In this document: one piece after another, positions 33,755 to 41,052 of the stretch | Layout of the letters: each line of letters begins with the position of its first letter | How positions within the stretch are numbered: the first letter of the stretch is position 1 | Origin: an uncultured Myxococcales bacterium | GTDB taxonomy: Bacteria; Myxococcota_A; Polyangia; Polyangiales; Polyangiaceae | DNA: 44,093 nucleotides | NCBI GenBank assembly: GCA_937872925.1 | Contig: CALMUT010000309.1 | Coordinates: 1-44,093, forward strand | Direction: 5' to 3' | The notes under the pieces: generated by a model | The model's input: the letters and a program-made list of their open reading frames with translations, nothing else | Databases searched by the model: none | What the model was told of the DNA's origin: nothing | Translations under genes and position numbers: made by a program

Positions 33755-34269
33755 AGCTGGTCCAGGATCTCTTCAGCTCGCTCTGGGGCGATGCCGAACC
33801 AATCCGCCAGCTTGTTGATCAACGCGTTCTCTTCGTCGGCGATTTCGTCGTCCGCCAACGCCACGGCTGCAGCCAAGGCAAAGGCGCCTTCGGCTTCCGT
33901 TGGCTCTTCGGAGATCTCCTCGGCGATCTGCCGCAGACGCTCGTCACGGCCTTCTTCTTTGGCGCGCTTGGCGTAGTTCTCCACCATCACGTTGATGGTG
34001 CCCGTGCGCAGCAAGTTGTCCGAGAGCCCGCGGATGGCGCCACGCACAGCGTCGCGTTCCGTTTCGTCGATCACGCCGTCGGCGCTCATCATCAGGTACA
34101 TGGTCTCGCCAAGCGGATCCACGCGATTGAGCGCCGCCATTTCCTCAGGGCTGAGCAGCCCCTCACGGGTGAGCGTTTCGTACGCGGGGGAAAGCACGAC
34201 ACTCGGGCGCCGGCCGCTCTGCAACAAGGCGTCTCGAAGGCGTAGGATGGTCTTGGTCTTGAGCTCCAT
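33736..34269 (-). CDS. TerB-like acidic protein
   Basis: The 177-residue protein starts at ATG 34269 (MELKTKTILRLRDALLQSGR). It has a TerB-type helical repeat: MSADGVIDETERDAVRGAIR in the first half and AVALADDEIADEENALINKL in the second, each with the D-G/E-I-x-x-E-E calcium-site-like motif. The C-terminus is strongly acidic (ILDQLQEDDD). TerB proteins are linked to tellurite and envelope stress. No other ter genes are present. It follows the glycosyltransferase gene orientation but precedes it in the opposite order, so the operon is GtrA, GT2, TerB-like with a 9-base gap. Confidence 0.8.
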   Translation of the reverse strand: MELKTKTILRLRDALLQSGRRPSVVLSPAYETLTREGLLSPEEMAALNRVDPLGETMYLMMSADGVIDETERDAVRGAIRGLSDNLLRTGTINVMVENYAKRAKEEGRDERLRQIAEEISEEPTEAEGAFALAAAVALADDEIADEENALINKLADWFGIAPERAEEILDQLQEDDD

Positions 34270-34278
34270 GCCGTGAAG

Positions 34279-35433
34279 TTACACGGCTTTCACTCCGCGA
34301 TCCACGGGGGCATACACCAGCGTGCCCGCGCCCAGACGCACCTTGTGCCCGCGCCACAGCACGTGGCGCTTCAGTGGCGCGCGCAGCCACACCAGCAGCA
34401 TGCACAGCTCCCGCAGGGGAGCCAAAAGCAGCGGGACCCACGCACGCCGGAAACCACGCAGCGCAACCCAGCCGCCCACGTCTCGCAACATCCACAGCAC
34501 GAGCAGCCAGGTCAGCGCCGCGGGACCCATGAGCAGCCATGCCAGGGGCAACATCGCCAAGGGGCTGGTCACGATCTCGGCCAGCTGCGCCGCTGGACGC
34601 AGCCGCGCGCGCAACATGCCCCAGCGCAGCTGCCGCCGCAGAAATGCGCGCACCGTCGTGCCTTGGGTCACGTTTTCCAGCACCGTCGGCGCGATGCGCA
34701 CTCGTAGCTTCGCGTGCTGGAACATCTTGCCCATCACGAAGTCCTCGGCCAGCACGTTCTTGACCCGGTCGAAACCGCCCAGGCTCTGGAACTGCTTGCG
34801 AGAAAGCAGCAGGCTCTTGCCGACGACCAGGGAGTCGCCCAACAGCGTGGGCAAGGACGCGCCTGCTGCGCAGAACCCGTTCAGTTGCGCGTTCTCGAGC
34901 GCGGAGCCCAGGCCGTCTTCGCCCGTGCCCGCGAACAGGCTCGTGACCAGACCCGTGTTGTCTTTCTCGTAGTAGGTCGCGACCATCTCGGCCACGTAGC
35001 CGCTCGGCGCGCGCACATTGCTGTCACTGATCAGCACCAAGTCGTTTGCCGCAAAGGGCATCATTCCCAGCAAGTTGCTGACTTTCGGGTTCACGCAGTC
35101 CGCGCCCGCATGCACGACCAGCGTCGCCGCCACCTCCGGGTGCCGCGCCATGGCCGCGCGCACCACCTCAATGGCCGGATCGTCCTGCCGCTCCACGCCG
35201 AATACGAGCTCGAAGTTCTCGTACTCCTGCGTGAAGAACGTCTCCAGGTTGTCGGCCAGTCCCGCGTCCGCGCCACACAGTGGCTTGAGCACCGTCACTC
35301 CGGGAAGGTCGGGGGGAAGCAACGAGCGCCGCATTCGCGCCCGTCGCGAGTCAGCCGTGACGCGCAACACCGCAATGATGCCCAGCACGATCCAGCTACT
35401 GCATAGTCCGACTAGTACGAATGCAAAGGCCAT
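34279..35433 (-). CDS. GT2/GT21 glycosyltransferase, ceramide-glucosyltransferase/HpnI-like
   Basis: The 384-residue enzyme starts at ATG 35433 with an N-terminal helix (MAFAFVLVGLCSSWIVLGII). The ceramide-glucosyltransferase signature is present: VTVLKPLCGADAGLADNLE, DSNVRAP, LAEDFVMG and the Q/RxxRW element LRRQLRW. Three C-terminal membrane helices follow. It likely transfers a sugar from a nucleotide donor to a lipid such as a sphingolipid, hopanoid or related lipid. Sphingolipids are known in myxobacteria, so that acceptor is attractive but inferred. It follows gtrA by two bases and precedes the TerB-like gene by nine. Confidence 0.88.
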   Translation of the reverse strand: MAFAFVLVGLCSSWIVLGIIAVLRVTADSRRARMRRSLLPPDLPGVTVLKPLCGADAGLADNLETFFTQEYENFELVFGVERQDDPAIEVVRAAMARHPEVAATLVVHAGADCVNPKVSNLLGMMPFAANDLVLISDSNVRAPSGYVAEMVATYYEKDNTGLVTSLFAGTGEDGLGSALENAQLNGFCAAGASLPTLLGDSLVVGKSLLLSRKQFQSLGGFDRVKNVLAEDFVMGKMFQHAKLRVRIAPTVLENVTQGTTVRAFLRRQLRWGMLRARLRPAAQLAEIVTSPLAMLPLAWLLMGPAALTWLLVLWMLRDVGGWVALRGFRRAWVPLLLAPLRELCMLLVWLRAPLKRHVLWRGHKVRLGAGTLVYAPVDRGVKAV

Positions 35434-35435
35434 GT

Positions 35436-35849
35436 TTACGCTTCCTCCAGCTTGGGTTTGAAGATGCGGGACCACAGCGGCAAACAAATGCCGAAGTACA
35501 CCAAGGAAGTCGTGACCAGACGCACCGGCAGATACGGCAGGCTGCTATGGGCCATCACCAGATCGAAGAGCACCAGGTTCGCGCCAAAGCCCAAGGTCTC
35601 GACCGCGAGGAACTGCGCGCCCTGACGCGCCCAGGCCCGTTCGCGGTTCTCGAAGGCGAACCACTTGTTGCCCACGAACTGAATGCCAATGCCCAGGCAC
35701 AGCGCCGGCAGGCTCGCCACCCGGGGGTCCATGCCGACGCCCGACACGAGTAGCGCCAAAACGACGAGGTCCGTTGCCGTCGCAAGCAGCCCCACGGCGC
35801 TGCTGCGGATCACGATCCAAAGACCGGCGAGGAATTTCGGATTCACCAT
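35436..35849 (-). CDS. GtrA-family membrane protein
   Basis: The 137-residue protein has four helices (VIRSSAVGLLATATDLVVLALL, VASLPALCLGIGIQFVGNKWF, FLAVETLGFGANLVLFDLVM, RLVTTSLVYFGICLPLW). It carries the GtrA hallmark NKWFAFENR between helices two and three. GtrA proteins help move undecaprenyl- or lipid-linked sugars or stabilise glycosyltransferase complexes. Its stop lies two bases before the GT start, so the two probably act together. The start is ATG 35849. Confidence 0.9.
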   Translation of the reverse strand: MVNPKFLAGLWIVIRSSAVGLLATATDLVVLALLVSGVGMDPRVASLPALCLGIGIQFVGNKWFAFENRERAWARQGAQFLAVETLGFGANLVLFDLVMAHSSLPYLPVRLVTTSLVYFGICLPLWSRIFKPKLEEA

Positions 35850-36092
35850 GCACCCGCTAACAAGAGCGAGCGCCGTGCCAGCTGCGGGCTGTCATGATTT
35901 CGCGTAGTTAGCGGCCCGCTGCGTAGGGATTTCCGCGAAAGGCGCTACGCAACTGGTTGAACCAATTCGCAGTCCATGGGGTTTTGGCTCGCGCGCGCTG
36001 CCACGTTGGGATTGTTCCTCCTGCGGAACAGTCAGTTGGGTGCTAGTGATCTGGTTGCACGTGCGGAACGAGTCTAAGTTCTAGGCAACGCC
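35850..36092. other. Divergent intergenic region
   Basis: These 243 bases separate the leftward GtrA operon from the rightward dioxygenase gene. They hold GGTTGAACC (centre near 35961) and GTTCC-TCCTGC-GGAAC (36013-36028), two short inverted repeats that could be operator sites. I see no gene. Confidence 0.35.
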
Positions 36093-37025
36093 GTGGTCCA
36101 ACGCCGTGCATTCCTGGAGCTACTCGCCACGGGCGCCTGTGCGCTCGCGGCCGGAGGTTGTGGGCGCTCCAGCGCCGAGCGCTCTGCACCCGGGTCCAAC
36201 AAGGAAGCGGCCATGACGACTCAGACGACGATCGATCCATCCGGGGCTGGGCGCATGCCCGTGATGTTCGCCGGGCACGGTTCGCCCATGAACGTCATCG
36301 AAGACAACCGTTGGAGCCGCGGGTTCACCGAGCTTGGTCGGCTAGTGCGCAAACCAAAAGCGATCCTGGCCGTGTCGGCGCACTGGTTCGTCCGGGGGAT
36401 CTACCTCACGGCCAATCCTCGCCCGCGCACCATCCACGACTTCCACGGCTTCCCGAAAGCGCTGTTCGAAATCGAATACCCCGCTGCCGGCAAGCCGGAG
36501 CTAGCGCAACGGGTGGCATCGCTGCTGGGCAGCGGCGCGGCGCCTAGTCACGACTGGGGTTTCGATCACGGTACCTGGGGCGTGCTGCGCGCCATGTTCC
36601 CCGCCGCAGACGTGCCCGTGATCCAGCTCAGCATCGATCAGCGGCTTTCGCCGCAACAGCACTTCGACCTGGGGCGCTCCCTCGCTCCGCTGCGCGACGA
36701 AGGCGTGCTGATCTTGGGCAGCGGCAACATCGTGCACAACCTGCGCGATGCCATCGGCCGCATGCAGTCGGGTTCGCAAGAGACACCAGATTGGGCGCTG
36801 CGCTTCGACACCGCCACCAAGAAAGCCTTGGAGCAGCACGACGCCCAAGCGTTGCTCAAGCTGTGGCCCAGCGGCGACGGCCAGCTGGCGCACCCCTCGC
36901 CGGACCACTTCTTTCCGTTGCTCTACGCCCTGGGCGCGAGCAGTGACGGCGACCGCGTGCGCTTTCCCGCCGAGGGTTTCGACCTAGGCTCGGTGTCGAT
37001 GCGCAATGTGATCTGGGGCAGCTGA
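36093..37025 (+). CDS. Extradiol (4,5-DOPA-type, YgiD/LigB) dioxygenase with a Tat-lipoprotein-like leader
   Basis: The 310-residue protein begins at GTG 36093. The LigB-family fold has its four conserved His: MFAGHGSP, AVSAHWF, GSGNIVHNLRD and HPSPDHFFPLLYALGA. This supports a zinc or iron extradiol dioxygenase of the DODA class that opens catechol rings. The unusual part is the N-terminus RRAFLELLATGACALAAGGC, a twin-arginine signal ending in a lipobox, where YgiD is normally cytoplasmic. If the true start were the ATG at 36213 (MTTQTTID), the leader would vanish. The intact RRxFL and AAGGC argue for the long form. Confidence 0.87.
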   Translation: MVQRRAFLELLATGACALAAGGCGRSSAERSAPGSNKEAAMTTQTTIDPSGAGRMPVMFAGHGSPMNVIEDNRWSRGFTELGRLVRKPKAILAVSAHWFVRGIYLTANPRPRTIHDFHGFPKALFEIEYPAAGKPELAQRVASLLGSGAAPSHDWGFDHGTWGVLRAMFPAADVPVIQLSIDQRLSPQQHFDLGRSLAPLRDEGVLILGSGNIVHNLRDAIGRMQSGSQETPDWALRFDTATKKALEQHDAQALLKLWPSGDGQLAHPSPDHFFPLLYALGASSDGDRVRFPAEGFDLGSVSMRNVIWGS

Positions 37026-37189
37026 GCGCGCGTGGTGCAGCGCGCGCGACGGCAGCCGTTGCACGCGGACGGCGTGCGCTGACGGACGTTCGCTGCTGCG
37101 CATGGGTCGGGATCGACGCGGCTCACAGCAACGGGAACCGACTTGGAGCGAACTTGAGCCGGGGGTTGCGGCCGGCGCGGGTGTTCTCT

Positions 37190-37639
37190 ATGCATGTCTT
37201 CATGCTCGATGTCGGCACTGACGCGCCGGACTTCACGGTGAAGGCCCACGACGGATCCACGGTCAGCCTGCAGGACTACCGAGGCAAGCACGTCGTGCTC
37301 TGGTTCTATCCTGTCGCCGACACACCTGGTTGAACGGTCGAGGGTCGCGGGTTCCGCGATCGAGTCGCCGAGTTTGACGCCAAGAACGCCGTCATTCTCG
37401 GGGTGTCCTTCGACAACGTGGAGGCGAACGCCGCCTTCGCCAAGAAGTACGACTTCCCGTACAAGCTCCTGTGCGACACCGACCGGACTCTCGGCATCGC
37501 TTACGCTGCCGCGGCCGACAAGAACGCGGGCGCCGCGCGCCGCATCAGCTATCTGATCGACCCGCAGGGCAAGATCCAGAATGCCTGGCCCAAGGTCGAC
37601 GTGCAGAACCACGCAAGCGAGATCCTCGAGTTGATCTGA
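37190..37639 (+). CDS. bcp: Selenocysteine-containing BCP/PrxQ-type peroxiredoxin (in-frame UGA)
   Basis: Read through the TGA at 37331-37333, the frame gives 149 residues of a complete peroxiredoxin: VGTDAPDFTVKAHDGS, the active site FYPVADTPG-U-TVEGRGFRD, AVILGVSFDNVEANAAFAKK and a final ISYLIDPQGKI. In the family, Cys stands exactly at the UGA. Peroxiredoxins of this type reduce H2O2 and organic peroxides. The usual resolving Cys five residues later is replaced (GRG), so this would be a 1-Sec enzyme, with C86 (LLCD, numbered from ATG 37202) the only other thiol. The start may be ATG 37190 or 37202 (UGA codon 48 or 44). Simple gene callers would report only 37403-37639. A TGC-to-TGA mutation or read error is the alternative. 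Confidence 0.8.
37331..37363 (+). promoter_or_regulatory. Candidate bacterial SECIS hairpin following UGA
   Basis: Directly 3' of the TGA, TCGA (37338-37341) and TCGCGG (37345-37350) pair with CCGCGA (37354-37359) and TCGA (37360-37363). The loop is GTT and the only bulge is GGG on the 5' side. The loop begins with G then U, 17 bases after the UGA. Both properties match published bacterial SECIS rules. The stem is inside the coding region, as expected for bacteria. Confidence 0.6.
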
Positions 37640-37722
37640 GGTTCGTCCTCGTCGAGGTCGGCCGCTGCGAACTCTGTGATCCGACTGCGCTACTGCGCGT
37701 GCATCCCGGCTACACTGACGCG

Positions 37723-38343
37723 GTGTGGACGCTTCCTTGTCGCATCGTGTCTCCCGTGCCGGACGATCCCACGCAGAGCGTGGAAACAGAGTGGGTGGAT
37801 GCGGACGCACGCGTGTGGCGCTTTCGAGACAAGCTCGTCATCTTCCGCGAGAACCGCGAGAACGGCGAGGACCGCGAGGGAGGCGAGGCTGCGGGCGTGC
37901 GCGAAGGCATCCGTTGCACGCTGCTGCGCATCGGTCGTCATCGGGGGCAGCTGGCGTACTGGGTTTCCACCACGCGCCCCGACGGCCTCGCGTCCATCCC
38001 AGAGCAGCGCGCGGAATTCATCGCGCGCGAGGCGCAGTTCTGCGCGCAGCCCCAGGACTACGCCGCGCGATTCGAACACATCGAGCGCAGCCACGGATTC
38101 GTCGACATCGATTATCTGCAGCATGCCATCGCCCTTGGACTCGGAGTGCTGCCTCCAGGAACCGACTTCAATCAAGCCAAACCCATGTACTGGTCCGCCG
38201 GCGACAGCGTGGGCGACTTCACCCTGGGGGTGATCCGCGTACTATTGGACCAGCGCGCGCTGGCCGAAGCGCCCGACGACGCGACGTTGCTGCGCTGGAC
38301 AGCGCACGCACCGGACGCGCCGCGTGGCCCAACACGAGAATAG
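37723..38343 (+). CDS. Conserved-looking hypothetical protein
   Basis: The frame is open from before 37640. GTG 37723 (VWTLPCRIVSPVPDDPTQSV) gives 206 residues, and GTG 37699 would add eight. It is acidic/basic mixed and probably cytoplasmic, without signal or membrane helix. It contains a charged strip (RENRENGEDREGGE) and a downstream segment DYLQHAIALGLGVLPPGTDF. No family was recognised. It begins 83 bases after the selenoprotein candidate and may be co-transcribed with it. Confidence is limited by start uncertainty. Confidence 0.55.
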   Translation: MWTLPCRIVSPVPDDPTQSVETEWVDADARVWRFRDKLVIFRENRENGEDREGGEAAGVREGIRCTLLRIGRHRGQLAYWVSTTRPDGLASIPEQRAEFIAREAQFCAQPQDYAARFEHIERSHGFVDIDYLQHAIALGLGVLPPGTDFNQAKPMYWSAGDSVGDFTLGVIRVLLDQRALAEAPDDATLLRWTAHAPDAPRGPTRE

Positions 38344-38424
38344 TGGCCCAGCGCCGCGCAGGGACCCGACCCCAAACCAACAGAAACCCAAACGATTGCA
38401 GACGCAAGAAAGAGGCACAGCACG

Positions 38425-38715
38425 ATGAAGAACTTCATGGTTTTGCACTACGGATTCGAAAAACCCACGCCGGAGATCATGGGCGCCTGGGGCAAATGGT
38501 TCCAGTCGCTAGGCGACAAGATGCTCGACGCGGGCCACTTGCCCAGCGGTCGCGAGTTCTCCAAAGCAGGAACGAAAGAGCTACCCTTGGCGGCGGACTC
38601 CATCACGGGCTTCACGTTGATTCAGGCGGAGAGCTTGGACGAAGCCGCGAAGATCGCCGCGGAGTGTCCCTTCATCGCCAGCACGCGCGTCTACGAAATC
38701 ATGCGTAAGGGCTGA
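38425..38715 (+). CDS. YCII-related protein
   Basis: The 96-residue protein has a dimeric alpha/beta ferredoxin-like YCII fold. Its pattern is MKNFMVLHYGFEKPTPEIMGAW, then LGDKMLDAGHLPSGREFSK, ITGFTLIQAESLDEAAKIA and ECPFIASTRVYEIM. The DGPF-like subfamily lacks a firm function, and members occur near sigma factors or oxidative-stress genes. The ATG 38425 follows AAGAGGC at a suitable distance. It lies just downstream of the hypothetical and the peroxiredoxin candidate on the same strand. Confidence 0.87.
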   Translation: MKNFMVLHYGFEKPTPEIMGAWGKWFQSLGDKMLDAGHLPSGREFSKAGTKELPLAADSITGFTLIQAESLDEAAKIAAECPFIASTRVYEIMRKG

Positions 38716-38725
38716 GCAGCGCTGA

Positions 38726-38770
38726 GCGCTGGGCGCTGGGCGCTGGGCGCTGGGCGCTGGGCGCTGGGCG
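38726..38770 (+). repeat. 7-base tandem repeat GCGCTGG
   Basis: About 6.4 exact copies of the heptamer GCGCTGG lie between the YCII gene and the stop of the VOC gene. Period 7 is not coding-compatible. Confidence 0.9.
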
Positions 38771-38779
38771 CGCGCAGAG

Positions 38780-39151
38780 CTACACGTGTTGGTCGATCAA
38801 GATCGGATTGCCGTCCGGATCGAGCAGCATGAGGCTCGCGGGGCCCGTGGTGTTTTCGTCGGCTTCGCTTTCGAGTTTGACGCCCTGAGCTTTCAGATGC
38901 TTCTGGAGCTCCCGCACGTCGGTGAACTTGCCGACGGTCTGGGCGTTTGCGTCCCAGCCCGGGTTGAAGGTCAGGGTGTTCTTGTCGAACATGCCTTGGA
39001 ACAGGCCCACGGCGTGGGGACCGTTCTTTAAGATCAGCCAATTCTGCGTGATGTCGCCCGCGAATACTGCGAAGCCGAGCTTTTCGTAGAATGCCTTGGA
39101 GGCGTGGATGTCTTTCACCGCCAAGCTGACGGAAAACGCGCCGAGTTCCAT
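38780..39151 (-). CDS. VOC-superfamily (glyoxalase/bleomycin-resistance-like) protein
   Basis: The 123-residue protein shows the two beta-alpha-beta-beta-beta halves of a VOC domain: MELGAFSVSLAVKDIHASKAFYEKLGFAVFAGD and the second half ending SLMLLDPDGNPILIDQHV. The start ATG 39151 follows GAAAGG, a good ribosome site. Long upstream reading frame to 40192 is spurious. Members bind metals and small substrates (glyoxalase, dioxygenase, drug binding). The exact one cannot be assigned. The ACFQK/E metal ligand pattern is not fully evident. Confidence 0.88.
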   Translation of the reverse strand: MELGAFSVSLAVKDIHASKAFYEKLGFAVFAGDITQNWLILKNGPHAVGLFQGMFDKNTLTFNPGWDANAQTVGKFTDVRELQKHLKAQGVKLESEADENTTGPASLMLLDPDGNPILIDQHV

Positions 39152-39379
39152 GAGTTGCCTTTCGTCGAGGAGTACTCGATCTGCATAACCAAATTGTCGG
39201 AGTGCGTATACGCGGCCCGCGCCGGGCGGTGAGCCGGCGTCAGCAATGCCGCAAGGGTGGAGCGCACAACTCCCAGTATTCGGGCGGTAGCAAGTCCGGC
39301 GCGACGACCAGGAGCGTTCGCCGGCGAGCTGTCCGCCCTGCGTTGGCGGGCGTGGGCTCCGTGCTATCCTCGCCGTGGC

Positions 39380-40249
39380 ATGACACGAAGCAGTCAGTTC
39401 GCGGTGGTGTTGGCGCTCTGCGCTGGGTGCACGTCTACCGTGTCGAAGAACAACGCTGACGGGGGGCAGGCGGGAAGCGCCGGAAGTGCCGCCAGTGGCG
39501 GGAGCGGCGGCGCTAGTGGAGGCGCGGGCCAGGCGGGTAACGCTGGAAGCAGTGCGGCCGCGGGAAGTGGCGGCGTCGCGGGAAGTGGCGGCGTCGGTGG
39601 ATTGGACGGCGGGCCGGCGCCGGGAGTGAGCGACGAATTCGACGGCAACGAGTTCGCGAGCCACTGGCAGGTACACAACCCGCAGGAGCTCGCGATCCAG
39701 AGCGTCCAATCGGGTCAAGCGCGGCTCCAACCAACCACGGACTCGATCTGGTTTCACACGCAGAGCGGCCCGCTCGTGTACCAGAACGTGAGCGGCGACT
39801 TCAAGATCACAACGCAGCTCTCGATGAACGGCACTTACCCACCGTTTAGCCAAGTGCACTGGGCGGGCCTGATGCTCCGGCACACCCATGGGTCCGGGGA
39901 AAACACCATCCACTTGGTGGTGGGACAAGACGCCAGCGGCAACATGAGCCGGGAATGGTCGTCGACGGTGAACGGCGGCACCATCTTCAGCACTCCACAC
40001 CCGCCGTGGGATGGCTCGGCCATTCAGCTGCGGATCTGCAAAGTGGGGGCGGATATGCGTCTGTATACGCGGGCCCCTGGCCTCGCGTGGACGATGATCC
40101 ACAACGAGCCGCGGCCCGACTTCGTCGGCTCGTTCCAAGCGGGCATGGTCACGCATTCCAACGCCACGAGTCAGCTCATGGCCACTGCCCACTACGAATG
40201 GGTCCGGTTCGCGTCAGTCACTACTGGGGCAGACTGCACCACGGACTGA
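39380..40249 (+). CDS. Gly-stalk lipoprotein with a concanavalin-like (DUF1349-type) domain
   Basis: The start at ATG 39380 begins MTRSSQFAVVLALCAGC, a type II signal peptide. A GGAxGSAG stalk spans about residues 28-85. The C-terminal domain of about 200 residues has strand-rich blocks: SDEFDGNEFASHWQVHNPQ, QSGPLVYQNVSGDFKITTQL, WAGLMLRHTHGSGENTIHLVV and WDGSAIQLRICKVG. It resembles DUF1349/beta-xylosidase C-terminal lectin-like folds that bind carbohydrates. The last residues and stop (ACC-ACG-GAC-TGA) lie inside the first copy of a downstream repeat. Confidence 0.78.
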   Translation: MTRSSQFAVVLALCAGCTSTVSKNNADGGQAGSAGSAASGGSGGASGGAGQAGNAGSSAAAGSGGVAGSGGVGGLDGGPAPGVSDEFDGNEFASHWQVHNPQELAIQSVQSGQARLQPTTDSIWFHTQSGPLVYQNVSGDFKITTQLSMNGTYPPFSQVHWAGLMLRHTHGSGENTIHLVVGQDASGNMSREWSSTVNGGTIFSTPHPPWDGSAIQLRICKVGADMRLYTRAPGLAWTMIHNEPRPDFVGSFQAGMVTHSNATSQLMATAHYEWVRFASVTTGADCTTD

Positions 40250-40401
40250 ACGTCGGGACGCCGCGCAGCAGACGGCGCTCGTGAGGTCCAAGTGCGCGTC
40301 GTATCGGACGCGCGGTTGCCGCATCCACGGACTGAACGTCGAGAACGCCGCGGCGCTCGTGAGGTCCAAGTGCGCGTCGTATCGGACGCGCGGTCGCCGC
40401 A
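40240..40401 (+). repeat. Tandem duplication containing a stem-loop
   Basis: A unit of about 78-86 bases, beginning GGACTGAACGTCG and ending GGACGCGCGGT-GCCGCATCC, occurs twice. One copy contains the end and stop codon of the upstream lipoprotein gene, and the other is noncoding. The copies differ by an eight-base indel. Each carries GCGCGTC-GTATCG-GACGCGC (40294-40313 and 40372-40391), a perfect 7-bp stem that may be a terminator for the convergent genes. Confidence 0.8.
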
Positions 40402-40422
40402 TCCGCTACAAGCACAGCTCCG

Positions 40423-41052
40423 CTAGCCGGCGGTCACGCCAATGCTGTGCCTGCCCGCACCAAGCTTCAAAGCGTGTGCGATTGCCCGCGCGATCTTTTT
40501 GCCTCCGGAACCCGACGGCTCTATGGGGTTCGCGAAATCGGAAGGCTCCGTGCAAACGAGGCGGAGATCGATCAGGTTCGACCCGAGCTCCAGCGCGCTC
40601 CGCAGGATGACGTCGTTAAAGAGTGCCAAGGCGACGCGGGCCCGTGCGCCCCACGGGGCTGGAAGTTGGCCGTTGTAGATCGTGCAAACCGTCGTCGGCC
40701 GACCAAGGCACGAAACCGACTCCAGGGCGTTGCGATAGTTGGTGGCGAAGTCCGACAGTCGCTCTTCGAAAAGCTCCAGCGCCTGCGCGGTTGACCGAAC
40801 CGGAAGATCGAGCAGGTCCGCGTTTAGCAGGGCATCGTTGCCGCCCACCGACAGGACCACCTGGCTGACATGATCGCGTAGCGAATCGAGCTGTGCTCCC
40901 AGGTCGGTCGTGGTGGCGCCATCGACCGCGTACAGCGTCGCCTGCCACGGCGCGGGCAAGAGCGCGCGCAAATGCGTGACGACATCGGGCTCGCGGCCTG
41001 TGTAGCTTCGATTGTCGAACACCGAATCGCCGAGCAGAGCCACGTGAGACAT
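40423..41052 (-). CDS. SGNH/GDSL hydrolase
   Basis: The 209-residue protein has block I VALLGDSVFDN with the catalytic Ser, block III SVGGNDALL with Gly and Asn, and VDGATTTDLGAQLDSL between them. The final block that usually reads D-x-x-H appears as NPIEPSGSGGKKIA, where Glu replaces the expected His. Activity is therefore uncertain. Family members are esterases or deacetylases of lipids and glycans. No signal peptide is seen, so it should be cytosolic. The start is ATG 41052. Confidence 0.85.
   Translation of the reverse strand: MSHVALLGDSVFDNRSYTGREPDVVTHLRALLPAPWQATLYAVDGATTTDLGAQLDSLRDHVSQVVLSVGGNDALLNADLLDLPVRSTAQALELFEERLSDFATNYRNALESVSCLGRPTTVCTIYNGQLPAPWGARARVALALFNDVILRSALELGSNLIDLRLVCTEPSDFANPIEPSGSGGKKIARAIAHALKLGAGRHSIGVTAG

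Noticed and set aside
37403..37639. Short separate peroxiredoxin-fragment gene
   Set aside because: It is in frame with the upstream half across the UGA and lacks a ribosome site. It is better read as the C-terminal part of one gene.
38780..40192. 470-residue open frame on the minus strand upstream of the VOC protein
   Set aside because: It runs through the opposite strand of the DUF1349-type lipoprotein gene. The VOC domain starts cleanly at ATG 39151 with a ribosome site.
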